Positions 1 to 7,740 of a DNA stretch of 23,939 nt are shown piece after piece. Source of the DNA: a virus. Numbering within the stretch: the stretch's first letter is position 1; each line of letters starts with the position of its first letter. The notes beneath the pieces were generated by a model that was not told the origin of the DNA, made no database searches, and was given only the letters and a program-made list of their open reading frames with translations. Made by a program: the position numbers and the translations under genes. The stretch spans positions 1-23,939 of IMG/VR virus record IMGVR_UViG_3300009082_000061; one strand, given 5' to 3'.

Positions 1-1927
1 AGCCTAGGGCCCGGTTCGGCCGGTCCTTGGCCTCCTGCATGACGGCCGCTGCTTTTTCGGGAGAAATGGCGGCGCCTTTTTCAAGGATAGCCCTGGCCGC
101 CTCAAACGCCCCCGGATTTTCTGCCATGGCCTTCCTTGCGGCCGGAAGCTGCTCACGGTAGAACCTGTTGTTGCTGATCTCGCCTTCGTTCAGCATATCC
201 CGGGCGGATTGCTGGGCCGACTTGCCGGAAAGCTGGTATTGCTGATCAATGGCGTTTTGAAGGGTGCCGGCAGGATGGGAGATATCCTTCCTTGCCGGTT
301 CAACCGGGCCTCCAAAAACCTGGGCCGCGTCCTCGTCGGACTTGATGCCGCTGGTTTTCAGGATGCCCTCAACGGCGTCCTTGTTGTTTTCATAGAACTG
401 GATATCCGCCGGGTCGGTGATCTTCTCCCCTGACATCAGACGTTCAGCGAAAGCTTGCGGGGTCTGTGTGTCCCCGAACAGGTCAATAATCTTTCCTGGC
501 TGCTCTCCGCGCCGCGCCGCCTGCTCTGCTTTATAGGCTGCAAGATTCGCCGCCTGCTTGTCCCCGCCCGTTCCGGATTCAAGGGCCTTGATTCTGGCTG
601 CAAGCTGCTCGTCGGTGATTTCCGGCATAGTGGACTTTACGGGAGGGGGAGTATCGAGCGCCCCGCGGGTCATTCCCCCGGCCCCCGGCGTGCCGCCCCC
701 TGCTGCATCATCAGGGCCGACAAGGCTGTCGATGGCGCTGTCTATGCTGGTCGCTTTCGGCGTTTTCTTGTCCAGGAGGTTGACGGGCTTTACGGGGCCG
801 GTTGAGGCCCCCGGCGTGGAAGAAACTCTCTTGCCTTCACCGTGGGCGAACCCGCCAAGACCAAGGCCCATGATTCCGCCCGTTATCCCGCCCTCTGCTG
901 CGGCCTCTCCTACGCCTTCAAGGAGGTCCTGCTCTGGATTTACATACTTCTTTTTCTGGATGTTCGTCTCAAGCTTTTCATATCCGCTCTGCGGTGCTTC
1001 CTGGGCAGTCTCAAGGGCTCCCTGTTTCAAGACGGTCGTCGCCATTCTTTTACCGGTCTCGCCCCCGATGGCCTTACCGAGTACGGCCCCTGACGGTGCG
1101 CCGACAACAGCGGTTACCGCACCGACACGAAGCCCCCCGGCTATGGCCGCGTTCCTTGCGACGATCTTTTTAGCGTGGTCAACCTTCTGGGACTCGGTCA
1201 TTTCGGATTCAACGGGTATGGAGGCATACGCATCAGCGAATGCTTCAGAATTTTTGACCTGCTCGTCGGCGCCCTGGTCCATCACAAGATCATAGATATC
1301 GACTGCGGACTCATAGGCCGCCTGCGACCCTTCGCCTATCGCGCTGCCGATGATACCGGCCGTTTTCTTCCTGTGTTTTGCGATAAACGCCGCCACCTTT
1401 GGGCTTGTTTTTGCGACTGCGGGGAGCACACCGACGATACCTTTTGTGATCGCGGCACCGGTTCCCATCCCGAGGGCCGTTGAAGCTGCCGATTCAAGCA
1501 CCGCCCCCAAAATTTTCGGCGCGCTTGTCCACGCCTTCCCGATATGCGTTTTACCGGCATCGTCTTTTGTGAAAAATGTCTTTGCTCTTTCCTCTTGGAA
1601 CGCAGGGGACAGCTCCGATTCGGTCTGTTTTGCCCTGGCCTTATACATCCCCTCGATTTTCTTGCCTGTCTCATCGAAGCCGACGATGTCCAGGCCCCGG
1701 CCGATGTATTTCGCCCCGAAGTTGTCAAGCCCAATGGCCAGGGACCGGCCATAGTCGCCCATGGTCCCCTTGTCTTCTGCCTCACTTCTGCCGAAAATTT
1801 CGTCCTCTGAGACGTCGTCAAAGGCATTCCATGCTGTCTCTTCGTTTTCTATTTCGTCGAAGATGTTTCCGGTCTTGGCAACCGGGGCGCTTGTCCGTTC
1901 GGCTTCAATCTCGTCAAATACGCTCAT
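1..1927 (-). CDS. Large DNA-ejection (internal virion) protein, P22 gp16-like position, partial
   Basis: The frame is open from ATG at 1927 to the left edge (642 codons), so the C-terminus is missing. The ATG shares one base with the stop of the upstream gene (TGATG), indicating translational coupling. The N-terminus carries three short acidic repeats, FDEIE at residues 4-8, FDEIE at 23-27 and FDDV at 36-39, followed by a charged helical stretch. Several Gly/Ala-rich, weakly hydrophobic segments lie around residues 135-170, 180-200, 245-280 and 315-335 and could insert into membrane or pack as helices. It is the last and largest member of a run whose order and sizes match P22 gp14-gp7-gp20-gp16, where gp16 (about 609 residues) is ejected with the DNA. 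No enzymatic motif is visible in the part present. The ejection role is inferred from position, composition and membrane-active character. Confidence 0.7.
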   Translation of the reverse strand, partial: MSVFDEIEAERTSAPVAKTGNIFDEIENEETAWNAFDDVSEDEIFGRSEAEDKGTMGDYGRSLAIGLDNFGAKYIGRGLDIVGFDETGKKIEGMYKARAKQTESELSPAFQEERAKTFFTKDDAGKTHIGKAWTSAPKILGAVLESAASTALGMGTGAAITKGIVGVLPAVAKTSPKVAAFIAKHRKKTAGIIGSAIGEGSQAAYESAVDIYDLVMDQGADEQVKNSEAFADAYASIPVESEMTESQKVDHAKKIVARNAAIAGGLRVGAVTAVVGAPSGAVLGKAIGGETGKRMATTVLKQGALETAQEAPQSGYEKLETNIQKKKYVNPEQDLLEGVGEAAAEGGITGGIMGLGLGGFAHGEGKRVSSTPGASTGPVKPVNLLDKKTPKATSIDSAIDSLVGPDDAAGGGTPGAGGMTRGALDTPPPVKSTMPEITDEQLAARIKALESGTGGDKQAANLAAYKAEQAARRGEQPGKIIDLFGDTQTPQAFAERLMSGEKITDPADIQFYENNKDAVEGILKTSGIKSDEDAAQVFGGPVEPARKDISHPAGTLQNAIDQQYQLSGKSAQQSARDMLNEGEISNNRFYREQLPAARKAMAENPGAFEAARAILEKGAAISPEKAAAVMQEAKDRPNRALG

Positions 1928-3378
1928 CAGAAAGAGTACCCCGCTTGTCTGGCAAGTTGTTCGGCTTTCGTTCTGTCCCCCCCGGCCTGTTTGTAGAATT
2001 GTATCGCAGTCTCTTTGTCAAGCGGCTTCCCGTATTTCTGCATGTTGTTGTATTGAAGGGTCTGCTCATCAAGGCCTTCCGGCAGGCCCGCGGCCACCTG
2101 CTGCTGGGGAGAAAACTGCCCCGCCGGTTGCGGCGCTGCTGATAAAGCGGCCTGGGCCTGGGTTGTTGGTGTTTGGGGGGATGATGCCGTTTCGGCTTGC
2201 TGGGTTGCCCCGGACCCCACCACTTGCTGCCACAATGAAACAGCCTTTTGTGCCGCTGCGAGTTCAGCCTTCCCCTGGATGGTGGTTGCCGCATCGGGGT
2301 TTTCCTGGTATTTTTGAACGGTCTGCAACGCGACCTGGAAGGCGGATTGAGCTTCTTTCGTGACAACTTTTGTCCACTCTCCACCAGAAACCACATCTTT
2401 TGTCACAGCCTCCGTTCCTTTTCCGAACGGCAGGAGGGCCATATCGAGTTCTTTTTTCGCGGCCGTCAACTGATCGTTTGCCGTCTCTCCAGAAGACGCG
2501 GCATCTTCTTTCATGCTCACTTCTTTATACCCGCCCCGGCCGAACTTTTTCGGCGTCAACTCTTCCCCGCTGTCAACGTCCTGGATGACAGTGGTGGTTT
2601 TTTTAGGGTCTTCGGGGTCAACGAGGGAATCATATTTCACCACCATTTTCCCTTCCGCATTTTCGTAATATGTCCCTTTCATCATTTGGCCCATATTATA
2701 GGCTCGACGATTCTGCTCCCACCCGGGGGCGTTTTTTTCAAGCCCCCCCTCAAGGAGCATTGATTGGGCCATCTTATAAATCTGATCTGCCGAAGGGACC
2801 GGTATATCCGTAGTGGAGCCCTTCCGGTTTTTCACACGCATCGTTCCGGCTTCCTGGTTGATGATCGGGGCGCCCGATTCGTCCTTAACGATATCGAGCC
2901 CGTCGTTCACATCGTCATAGAGGTTAAGAAGCGCCGACATGCCCTGGTTCTGGTCGGCCTGGTACAACCCCCACGCCTGCTGAAAACCCTGCGTAAGTTT
3001 TTCCCTCGACGCCTTAGTCCGTTTCACGTCATTTTCGGCCTGCAACGTCTTGATCTCATCGTTTTTCAGGACTGCCGAAAGCGCGGTCTGTTGCGCCTTT
3101 GCGTGGGAAGCGGCCCTATATCGCGGGTCTTTTTTGGTCGCTTCGTCGGGCTGGTAATCGGCCCCGCCTTCAATGATCCCGCTGGATACCTTTTCAGTCG
3201 TCCAGGCGTCCGCGTCCTGTTCGGTCTGAAGTTTCAGCGCCGCATCACGAGCCGTAGCATCGTCCTGGAGCTTCAACGCCCGGTCCTCTGCATCTGTCTT
3301 CTGCTTCTTGTCGAAAGCTCCGAACTCCCTGATTGCCGAAGCAAGCTGAATCCCCTCATTTATCCCAAATGCGCCCAT
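1927..3378 (-). CDS. Probable DNA-ejection protein, P22 gp20-like position
   Basis: A 483-residue protein starting at ATG 3378 with SD AAGGGG seven bases upstream. It is strongly helical and rich in Ala, Gln, Lys and Glu. The N-terminal 60 residues are charged and coiled-coil-like, and a Pro/Ala/Gln/Thr-rich linker spans about residues 390-430. The C-terminus (about 435-483) is a compact helical segment with repeated Gln/Tyr/Lys. There is no signal peptide and no transmembrane helix. P22 gp20 is 471 residues and sits between gp7 and gp16. The same size and neighbours are found here, so a role as a virion-internal protein released with the DNA is the best reading. The primary sequence was not matched to a family, so the call rests on context and composition. 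Confidence 0.65.
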   Translation of the reverse strand: MGAFGINEGIQLASAIREFGAFDKKQKTDAEDRALKLQDDATARDAALKLQTEQDADAWTTEKVSSGIIEGGADYQPDEATKKDPRYRAASHAKAQQTALSAVLKNDEIKTLQAENDVKRTKASREKLTQGFQQAWGLYQADQNQGMSALLNLYDDVNDGLDIVKDESGAPIINQEAGTMRVKNRKGSTTDIPVPSADQIYKMAQSMLLEGGLEKNAPGWEQNRRAYNMGQMMKGTYYENAEGKMVVKYDSLVDPEDPKKTTTVIQDVDSGEELTPKKFGRGGYKEVSMKEDAASSGETANDQLTAAKKELDMALLPFGKGTEAVTKDVVSGGEWTKVVTKEAQSAFQVALQTVQKYQENPDAATTIQGKAELAAAQKAVSLWQQVVGSGATQQAETASSPQTPTTQAQAALSAAPQPAGQFSPQQQVAAGLPEGLDEQTLQYNNMQKYGKPLDKETAIQFYKQAGGDRTKAEQLARQAGYSF

Positions 3379-3387
3379 GGCGTCCCC

Positions 3388-3684
3388 TTATGAAAGATAA
3401 TATGATGCGAGGCCGACTACAGCCCCGATTCCTGCGCCCCACCAGCCTCCGGCAGATCCGGACATCCCCCCGGCAGTAGCAGATGCCATGGCAGATCCAG
3501 CCGCCTGACCTGCAATAGCGGCCCCGACGCCGGATGATAGCGCCCCGCCAGCGCTCTTTTCCGTTTCGCTCGTCTGCTTCCCGCCGGTAGTTTGAGACCG
3601 GTATGCAGTGATAGCCGAATTTTTGGCGTCCTGCGATTTGTTGTAAAAAGTCTGAGGATCAATCTGTTGAAATCCGTAAGCCAT
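3388..3684 (-). CDS. Small glycine-zipper protein, probable ejection-apparatus component
   Basis: A 98-residue protein with a strong SD (TAGGAGGG) before ATG 3684. Residues 1-45 are polar. Residues 46-96 are almost entirely Gly, Ala, Ser and small hydrophobics with recurrent GxxxG/AxxxG spacing, ending in a hydrophobic stretch with two Trp (81-82) and a final Tyr-Tyr. This is the pattern of a glycine-zipper membrane-inserting hairpin. It lies between the gp7-like and gp20-like genes, where P22 has no separate gene. A part in the trans-envelope channel formed during DNA ejection is plausible. A holin-like function is an alternative, but the lysis genes are located elsewhere in the window. Confidence 0.6.
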   Translation of the reverse strand: MAYGFQQIDPQTFYNKSQDAKNSAITAYRSQTTGGKQTSETEKSAGGALSSGVGAAIAGQAAGSAMASATAGGMSGSAGGWWGAGIGAVVGLASYYLS

Positions 3685-3693
3685 GTCACCCTC

Positions 3694-4467
3694 CTATACC
3701 GAGGCAGCCGAAGCGAGCCGGTTGAAGTTCGTATCCTCGGCCGTGGTCTTTGCCGTTTGTCGGGCCGATGCAATCGCCTTTGTTTTGTCCAGCGCAGAAT
3801 TAACCATAGCACTGGAGAAAGCCCCGGACGCCGGATTAAGGCCGGTCATGGCCGCGTTCTGGCGAAGGGCGCTCATCGAATTCTTGCTGGCCTGCTCCAC
3901 ATCCGCCTGGGCCTCATTCGCCTTCGCGTCGACGTCTACGCCGGTCAGTGCGGAATTCAGGTACGCGCTATTCACGCTGGTCTGTGTTGGGAGTGTGGAT
4001 AATGCGCTTTGGTTCTGCGCGGTCGTAAGCTGATTTGACGAAAGAGCCGCCTCCGTAGACGACGGAATCAAAGACAGGGCGCTTTCGTTTGAAGCCGATG
4101 TGAGCGCGTTGGTAGACGCTGCGGCTGATGTTTCACCTGCAAGCAAAGAATTCTGCGCTTCAATGGATGCGGAGGCGTATTCCATCCCGGAAGTTGTCCC
4201 TTCGTCGTCATACCCTTCCAGTTCTCCACGGGTGATTGTTGTAACGCCTGCGGGGGCTTTAACCCCTGCTTGCCTTGTGTATTCCGTATAACTACCGTCA
4301 GCCTTCTTAACGACAGTGACCTCTTCCGTGGGGTCGTACAGCACGCCGTATTTGTAAAAATTATCATACGTTTTTGCGGTTGCTGAATCTTCTTTTTGAA
4401 GTTCCAACAACCCGGCGTTGTATACCGTGTCCCCGGACGAAACCGTGTTTGTATCAGAACCGCCCAT
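3694..4467 (-). CDS. Probable DNA-ejection protein, P22 gp7-like position
   Basis: A 257-residue protein beginning at ATG 4467 behind a near-perfect SD (AGGAGGTG) about eight bases upstream. The first 90 residues are mixed and include Tyr-rich patches. From about residue 95 onward it is Ala/Ser/Asn/Thr-rich and predicted helical, with periodic small residues resembling ejection proteins that are stored disordered or helical in the capsid. P22 gp7 is 229 residues and lies directly after gp14, which is the position here. No catalytic motif was seen. Family membership was not confirmed; the assignment is from order, length and composition. Confidence 0.6.
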   Translation of the reverse strand: MGGSDTNTVSSGDTVYNAGLLELQKEDSATAKTYDNFYKYGVLYDPTEEVTVVKKADGSYTEYTRQAGVKAPAGVTTITRGELEGYDDEGTTSGMEYASASIEAQNSLLAGETSAAASTNALTSASNESALSLIPSSTEAALSSNQLTTAQNQSALSTLPTQTSVNSAYLNSALTGVDVDAKANEAQADVEQASKNSMSALRQNAAMTGLNPASGAFSSAMVNSALDKTKAIASARQTAKTTAEDTNFNRLASAASV

Positions 4468-4473
4468 CGTTCG

Positions 4474-4989
4474 TCACCTCCTCGTAAAGTACATTATTTC
4501 GGCAGGCCCCATGCGCTTCTCGTCATCCAGCCAGACGCCGAAGGGAAGCGTACCGCATCTATGCCCTCCGAACAGCTCCACACACCTGATCGCCTGTTTG
4601 TTCCTGGTTGGGATTCTCGCGATAAGCATGTCGATTGCCCCGCTGCTGCGCTGAAAAACATGGCTTATGACAGCCTCGCCGATCTTGATTGCGTTTCTGT
4701 AGTTCTCCGCCTTCGCCGCACCAAAATGGATATAAGCGGTGCGGTGCTCAAACCGATCGAGCCAAAAGAAGAAGGACAATCCCCCGCCATAATATCCCGC
4801 ATACGAGGCCACCGTGGAGCCTGAGAGAAGCGCGTCAAAATCATCTTTGCTCTTAACGCTCCCGTCGAAGAACACGGCCCCAAGAGTTCCCTCAGAGACC
4901 ATCCGATCAAAAAACCAGTCGGCCACGCCCCTTGGCCGGTACCTACCGTTGCCCCCTACGCTGTAAGGAAGAATCGCGACATTGCCCAT
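4474..4989 (-). CDS. GNAT-like/DUF2824-type head completion protein, P22 gp14-like
   Basis: A 171-residue protein, nearly the length of P22 gp14 (about 172 residues), which belongs to a family with an acetyltransferase-like fold. Visible features fit a GNAT-like alpha/beta fold: a strand with FFFWLD around residues 73-78, a helix-rich middle (about 92-113), the segment MLIARIPTRNKQAIRCVELFG (a strand then a helix with Asn and Arg, about 120-140), and a terminal beta pair ending YFTRR. It directly precedes the gp7-like gene, the P22 order. In P22 the protein acts in head assembly, not metabolism. The ATG is the first start after an in-frame TAG 12 bases upstream. No clear SD is visible, and the start codon lies in the loop of a perfect 9-bp inverted repeat (see 4970-5000). 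A true acetyltransferase is an alternative. Confidence 0.6.
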   Translation of the reverse strand: MGNVAILPYSVGGNGRYRPRGVADWFFDRMVSEGTLGAVFFDGSVKSKDDFDALLSGSTVASYAGYYGGGLSFFFWLDRFEHRTAYIHFGAAKAENYRNAIKIGEAVISHVFQRSSGAIDMLIARIPTRNKQAIRCVELFGGHRCGTLPFGVWLDDEKRMGPAEIMYFTRR

Positions 4990-5000
4990 GCCGCGATTCT
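4970..5000 (-). promoter_or_regulatory. Inverted repeat enclosing a start codon
   Basis: A perfect 9-bp inverted repeat, with arms at 4970-4978 and 4992-5000 and a 13-base loop, places the ATG at 4987-4989 in the loop of the predicted mRNA hairpin. The gene has no convincing SD, unlike most others here. The hairpin could control initiation. A repeat of this size is expected about once or twice in 24 kb by chance, so function is uncertain. Confidence 0.3.
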
Positions 5001-5052
5001 ATATCCTGGCCCCGCATCGGCAACACAAATGCTCGCAAATGTCCGCATCTGA

Positions 5053-5265
5053 TTATCTGCCCGGTTGAACACCCTTCCCGTCCGATTTCATCACATCGGC
5101 TCTAAGCTTTTCCACTTCCTGCCGAAGCTCGGCGGCATGCTGTTCGAGCGCCTTGGCCCTGATGATCTCCCGCATGAGCGCTGCGCCCCCCCATTCCAGG
5201 ATGGTGTCAAGGGGAATACTTTGTTGCTGCGGCTGGCCCTGGTTTTTATTCTGTTCCGGTTCCAA
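5053..5265 (-). CDS. Small coiled-coil protein of unknown function, TTG start
   Basis: A 70-residue protein with a Gln/Asn-rich N-terminus (residues 1-16), a short hydrophobic helix (about 18-38), then a charged heptad-like helix (about 40-60, LRQEVEKLRADV) and a polar tail. The start is TTG at 5265, supported by TAGGAG six bases upstream (5272-5277). It overlaps the upstream exported-protein gene by 20 bases. The helical C-terminal half suggests oligomerisation. The family is not recognised; being next to the head-completion and ejection genes, it may be a minor virion or assembly protein. Confidence 0.6.
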   Translation of the reverse strand: MEPEQNKNQGQPQQQSIPLDTILEWGGAALMREIIRAKALEQHAAELRQEVEKLRADVMKSDGKGVQPGR

Positions 5266-5650
5266 ATTTCACTCCTATCGTTAAAAGGTTATATTGTTCG
5301 ACGGCCCCGTCGCGGTAGCCGTCTCGGTCTATCGGGTGCCAACACATATGCTCTATTCTTGCATATGCGGCCCCAAATTCTTTTATCAGCCCAACGGAAT
5401 ATTTAACGCTGCTCGGGTGGAACATTCCTCCGCCAACATGTCTATCAATCAGAGTTTCGACCCTGGTGTAGGCCCTCACATTGATCACCTTGACGCTCTG
5501 CCCGACCTCTATACCGGCGAGATATGCAAGCTCCCCTCCTTCCGGGTATGCTCTTGCGGTTGAGTCGGAGGCCATAGATACATAGACGTTTCCGTCGAAA
5601 GCAAAAGCCATGTAGGGTATACATATAAATAATAAGAGAAATTTAATCAT
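5246..5650 (-). CDS. Exported small protein with signal peptide, possible outer-membrane beta-barrel
   Basis: A 134-residue protein whose first 17 residues (MIKFLLLFICIPYMAFA) form a classic Sec signal peptide with an Ala-x-Ala-like cleavage site before FDG. The mature part is made of alternating polar/hydrophobic strands with many aromatics, ending in YNLLTIGVKFG, a pattern seen in small outer-membrane beta-barrel proteins. The start at 5650 overlaps the fibre stop by eight bases. Cys10 lies inside the hydrophobic core and does not form a canonical lipobox, so a lipoprotein is unlikely. An envelope-acting role (receptor masking, superinfection exclusion or an accessory to lysis) is possible but not shown. 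Base composition is intermediate between the AT-rich fibre tip and the rest of the block. Confidence 0.6.
   Translation of the reverse strand: MIKFLLLFICIPYMAFAFDGNVYVSMASDSTARAYPEGGELAYLAGIEVGQSVKVINVRAYTRVETLIDRHVGGGMFHPSSVKYSVGLIKEFGAAYARIEHMCWHPIDRDGYRDGAVEQYNLLTIGVKFGTGTE
5272..5277 (-). promoter_or_regulatory. Ribosome binding site deciding a TTG start
   Basis: TAGGAG on the minus strand lies six bases before TTG 5265; it supports the N-terminal Glu/Gln-rich segment being translated. Confidence 0.65.
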
Positions 5651-6480
5651 CAGTAGTCTTCTTTATATTAGATTCTAATTTTAATATCCTACCAAGTAAA
5701 TCATCTATAAGCTCCTGCTGTTCCTGTCCCCATTTAATCATATAACCTATAATAGCATTTGTATTTGTTACATATTCCGCAGTCTCGTGGCCCGGGTGAA
5801 CTACTAAATCTACTGCCAGATCAAGACCGGCAGCAAGGAGATTCTGAGCGGTAAATCCACAGATTTCTTTTTCAGGGCTCAGATCCATAGCAAATGTTTT
5901 TGACTCTACGGCCCTAAATTTTGCTATTACAGAACAGTCTAACTTACTTACATTTACTTTCCTTCGCTCATCTGATGTGGACCATGCTTGATATGCCCAG
6001 CAATATCCATTATCTGTAACATATAGCATATTAGCTGCAGAACTATTTCTTAATAGTATTGAAAAAGTACTTGAAGTTGTCCCTTTTCCATATGAGATAA
6101 GTCTATAGTATGAATTTGGCAGCACTGCTCCTACAGAAAGACCATCTGTTACAGTTACTGCAGTAGCATATACATTTGACCATCTGTATGAAGATGTTCC
6201 GAGAGTTGGAGTGCTGGATGTTGTATAAAATCCGCTTGAATTAAACTTATAGACACTAAAGCATGTAATATTAAACTCTGGGGTGACAACCCCAACAGAA
6301 GTTGAACCAGTCATATAAATATCGGCACCGTACAGCCATAACTTATTCCAATGATACCCAGTGGCGCCTATAGAAATATTATAGGAATTTCCTAAAGTGG
6401 GGGTCAATTCAAAGTAAGTCCCTGTATACCCAATCCTTGCAACGGAACTGAACAGGATACCGTTCGTTGAATTAATATTG
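5640..6480. other. AT-rich segment inside the tail-fibre gene
   Basis: Hand counts give 13/60 G+C at 5641-5700 and about 16/60 at 6001-6060, against about 33/60 at 7561-7620 in the same gene. The segment covers the beta-rich tip and the S74 domain. The composition change falls near the ISSG-type repeats, a plausible recombination joint. Confidence 0.7.
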
Positions 6481-7739
6481 AACGTACCTCCGCTGCTAAT
6501 TGTTATCGTTCCGGTTGACCCTATAGCCATAGACCCAGACGAGATGTTTAAGGCCCCACCTGAATTTATATTCAGAATCCCGGATGACGAAATCGTTAAC
6601 GTCCCGCTCGATATGGTCAGCGTCCCAAACGCCGCCCCATTCAGCTTCGCCCCGGTAATGGTGCCGGCCGCTATGCTTCTCGCCTCTATCGTACCGTCCA
6701 CGACCAACGCACCGGTGACGCCGACGGTGTATGTCCCGTTCACATAACCCATGATGAACGGATATTTGGTAGAGTACCCGCTTGCCCCCACTGCAAATTT
6801 ATCGACCCGGATCAGCATCGCAGAAGAGGACCCATTATTTACCAGACCAAACCCGGTCACATACCCGTTGACATCCAGCTTCACTAAATATTCCGACTGT
6901 AGATCGTCCAGCGAGGAGCCGTGGACGCTGAGGGTTGTCTCGACAGCCGCTATCTTAGAATTATACGTCGTGATTAAAACCCTGTTGGTGATTTGAGACT
7001 GCAAGCTTGTGTCGGTGTTCTGAAGCGTGACGATATTGGTCTCGGCCGTCGCCATATGAGTCGAAAGAGTGTCCACGGTGGCAATCTTGGTCTGAAGCGC
7101 TTCCGACAGGTAGTCAAGCTGGATGTCTCCTTGGAGTGTGGCCATAATTTCGTCTATGGTCGGGTTGTCGGCGTATTCAACACTCCCCGCGAAAGCCACG
7201 TCGGATCGGTTCCCGGACCAATCGACAGCTGCGAGCCAGTAATAATAATCCATATCCGGGATTATTCCGCCAAAATCCCGGTACATTGCCGCGCCTATGT
7301 AAGCGCTTGTCACGGTTACAATCGCAATGAGATCGGCCGTCGCATAGGTGGGCGCGTCCCCCGTTCTGTCCCACTCTGCACGCCAAACCTCGATATAGTA
7401 GAGATCGTCATCGGCGGGGTTGGTCCACGCCACCCTATGGGAAAACAGGCCATACGGGGCCACCGTAACGCCAGTGGGCGCACCGGGGGCTATCTCATCC
7501 GCCGATCCGGTGCCGGTCCCTCCGGCCGTGCTTGTCGACTTCAGCCCGCCCCCATAGACGCTCAAGTTGATTCCGGCGTTTTCCATATCCCGGAAGGTCA
7601 CCACCTGCTCAAGGCTGCTCGACGCCCTGCCCTCCCTGGTGTCCAGGATGGTCTTGATCGGAGACAGAATCGCTTTGAGCGCGCTGTCTACCCCGGTTAT
7701 GGCCGGTATGGATGGAAGACTTACCGCGCGTGTTGCCAT
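5643..7739 (-). CDS. Chimeric tail fibre/tip protein: FN3 + gpJ-like stalk + S74 chaperone domain
   Basis: A 698-residue protein starting at ATG 7739 with SD AGGGG. Regions in order: a conserved-looking N-terminal attachment segment (about 1-60); an Ala/Gly/Thr-rich linker; an FN3-like domain (about 88-190); helical trimer-type coiled coil (about 195-265); a segment resembling the gpJ C-terminal/DUF1983 domain with the hallmark VDGTIEARSIAAGTITGAKL (about 345-370); a run of ISSG/INSGG-type strand repeats (about 372-430); a beta-rich tip; and a C-terminal S74 intramolecular chaperone (about 590-698) beginning with STSDERRK, whose Ser normally mediates self-cleavage after trimerisation. The DNA coding for roughly the last 270 residues (5640-6480) is very AT-rich (13 G/C in the first 60 bases), unlike the 5' half, suggesting acquisition of a new tip by recombination. 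Probable role: receptor recognition. Confidence 0.85.
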   Translation of the reverse strand: MATRAVSLPSIPAITGVDSALKAILSPIKTILDTREGRASSSLEQVVTFRDMENAGINLSVYGGGLKSTSTAGGTGTGSADEIAPGAPTGVTVAPYGLFSHRVAWTNPADDDLYYIEVWRAEWDRTGDAPTYATADLIAIVTVTSAYIGAAMYRDFGGIIPDMDYYYWLAAVDWSGNRSDVAFAGSVEYADNPTIDEIMATLQGDIQLDYLSEALQTKIATVDTLSTHMATAETNIVTLQNTDTSLQSQITNRVLITTYNSKIAAVETTLSVHGSSLDDLQSEYLVKLDVNGYVTGFGLVNNGSSSAMLIRVDKFAVGASGYSTKYPFIMGYVNGTYTVGVTGALVVDGTIEARSIAAGTITGAKLNGAAFGTLTISSGTLTISSSGILNINSGGALNISSGSMAIGSTGTITISSGGTFNINSTNGILFSSVARIGYTGTYFELTPTLGNSYNISIGATGYHWNKLWLYGADIYMTGSTSVGVVTPEFNITCFSVYKFNSSGFYTTSSTPTLGTSSYRWSNVYATAVTVTDGLSVGAVLPNSYYRLISYGKGTTSSTFSILLRNSSAANMLYVTDNGYCWAYQAWSTSDERRKVNVSKLDCSVIAKFRAVESKTFAMDLSPEKEICGFTAQNLLAAGLDLAVDLVVHPGHETAEYVTNTNAIIGYMIKWGQEQQELIDDLLGRILKLESNIKKTTDD

Positions 7740-7740
7740 T

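Noticed and set aside
558-1295. Long plus-strand open frame (245 codons)
   Set aside because: It lies antisense to the continuous ejection-protein frame, is Pro/Ser-rich as expected for a shadow frame of GC-rich coding DNA, and shows no domain.
4474-4989. Metabolic acetyltransferase
   Set aside because: The GNAT-like pattern fits, but size and position match the P22 gp14-type head protein, so a virion or assembly role is preferred.
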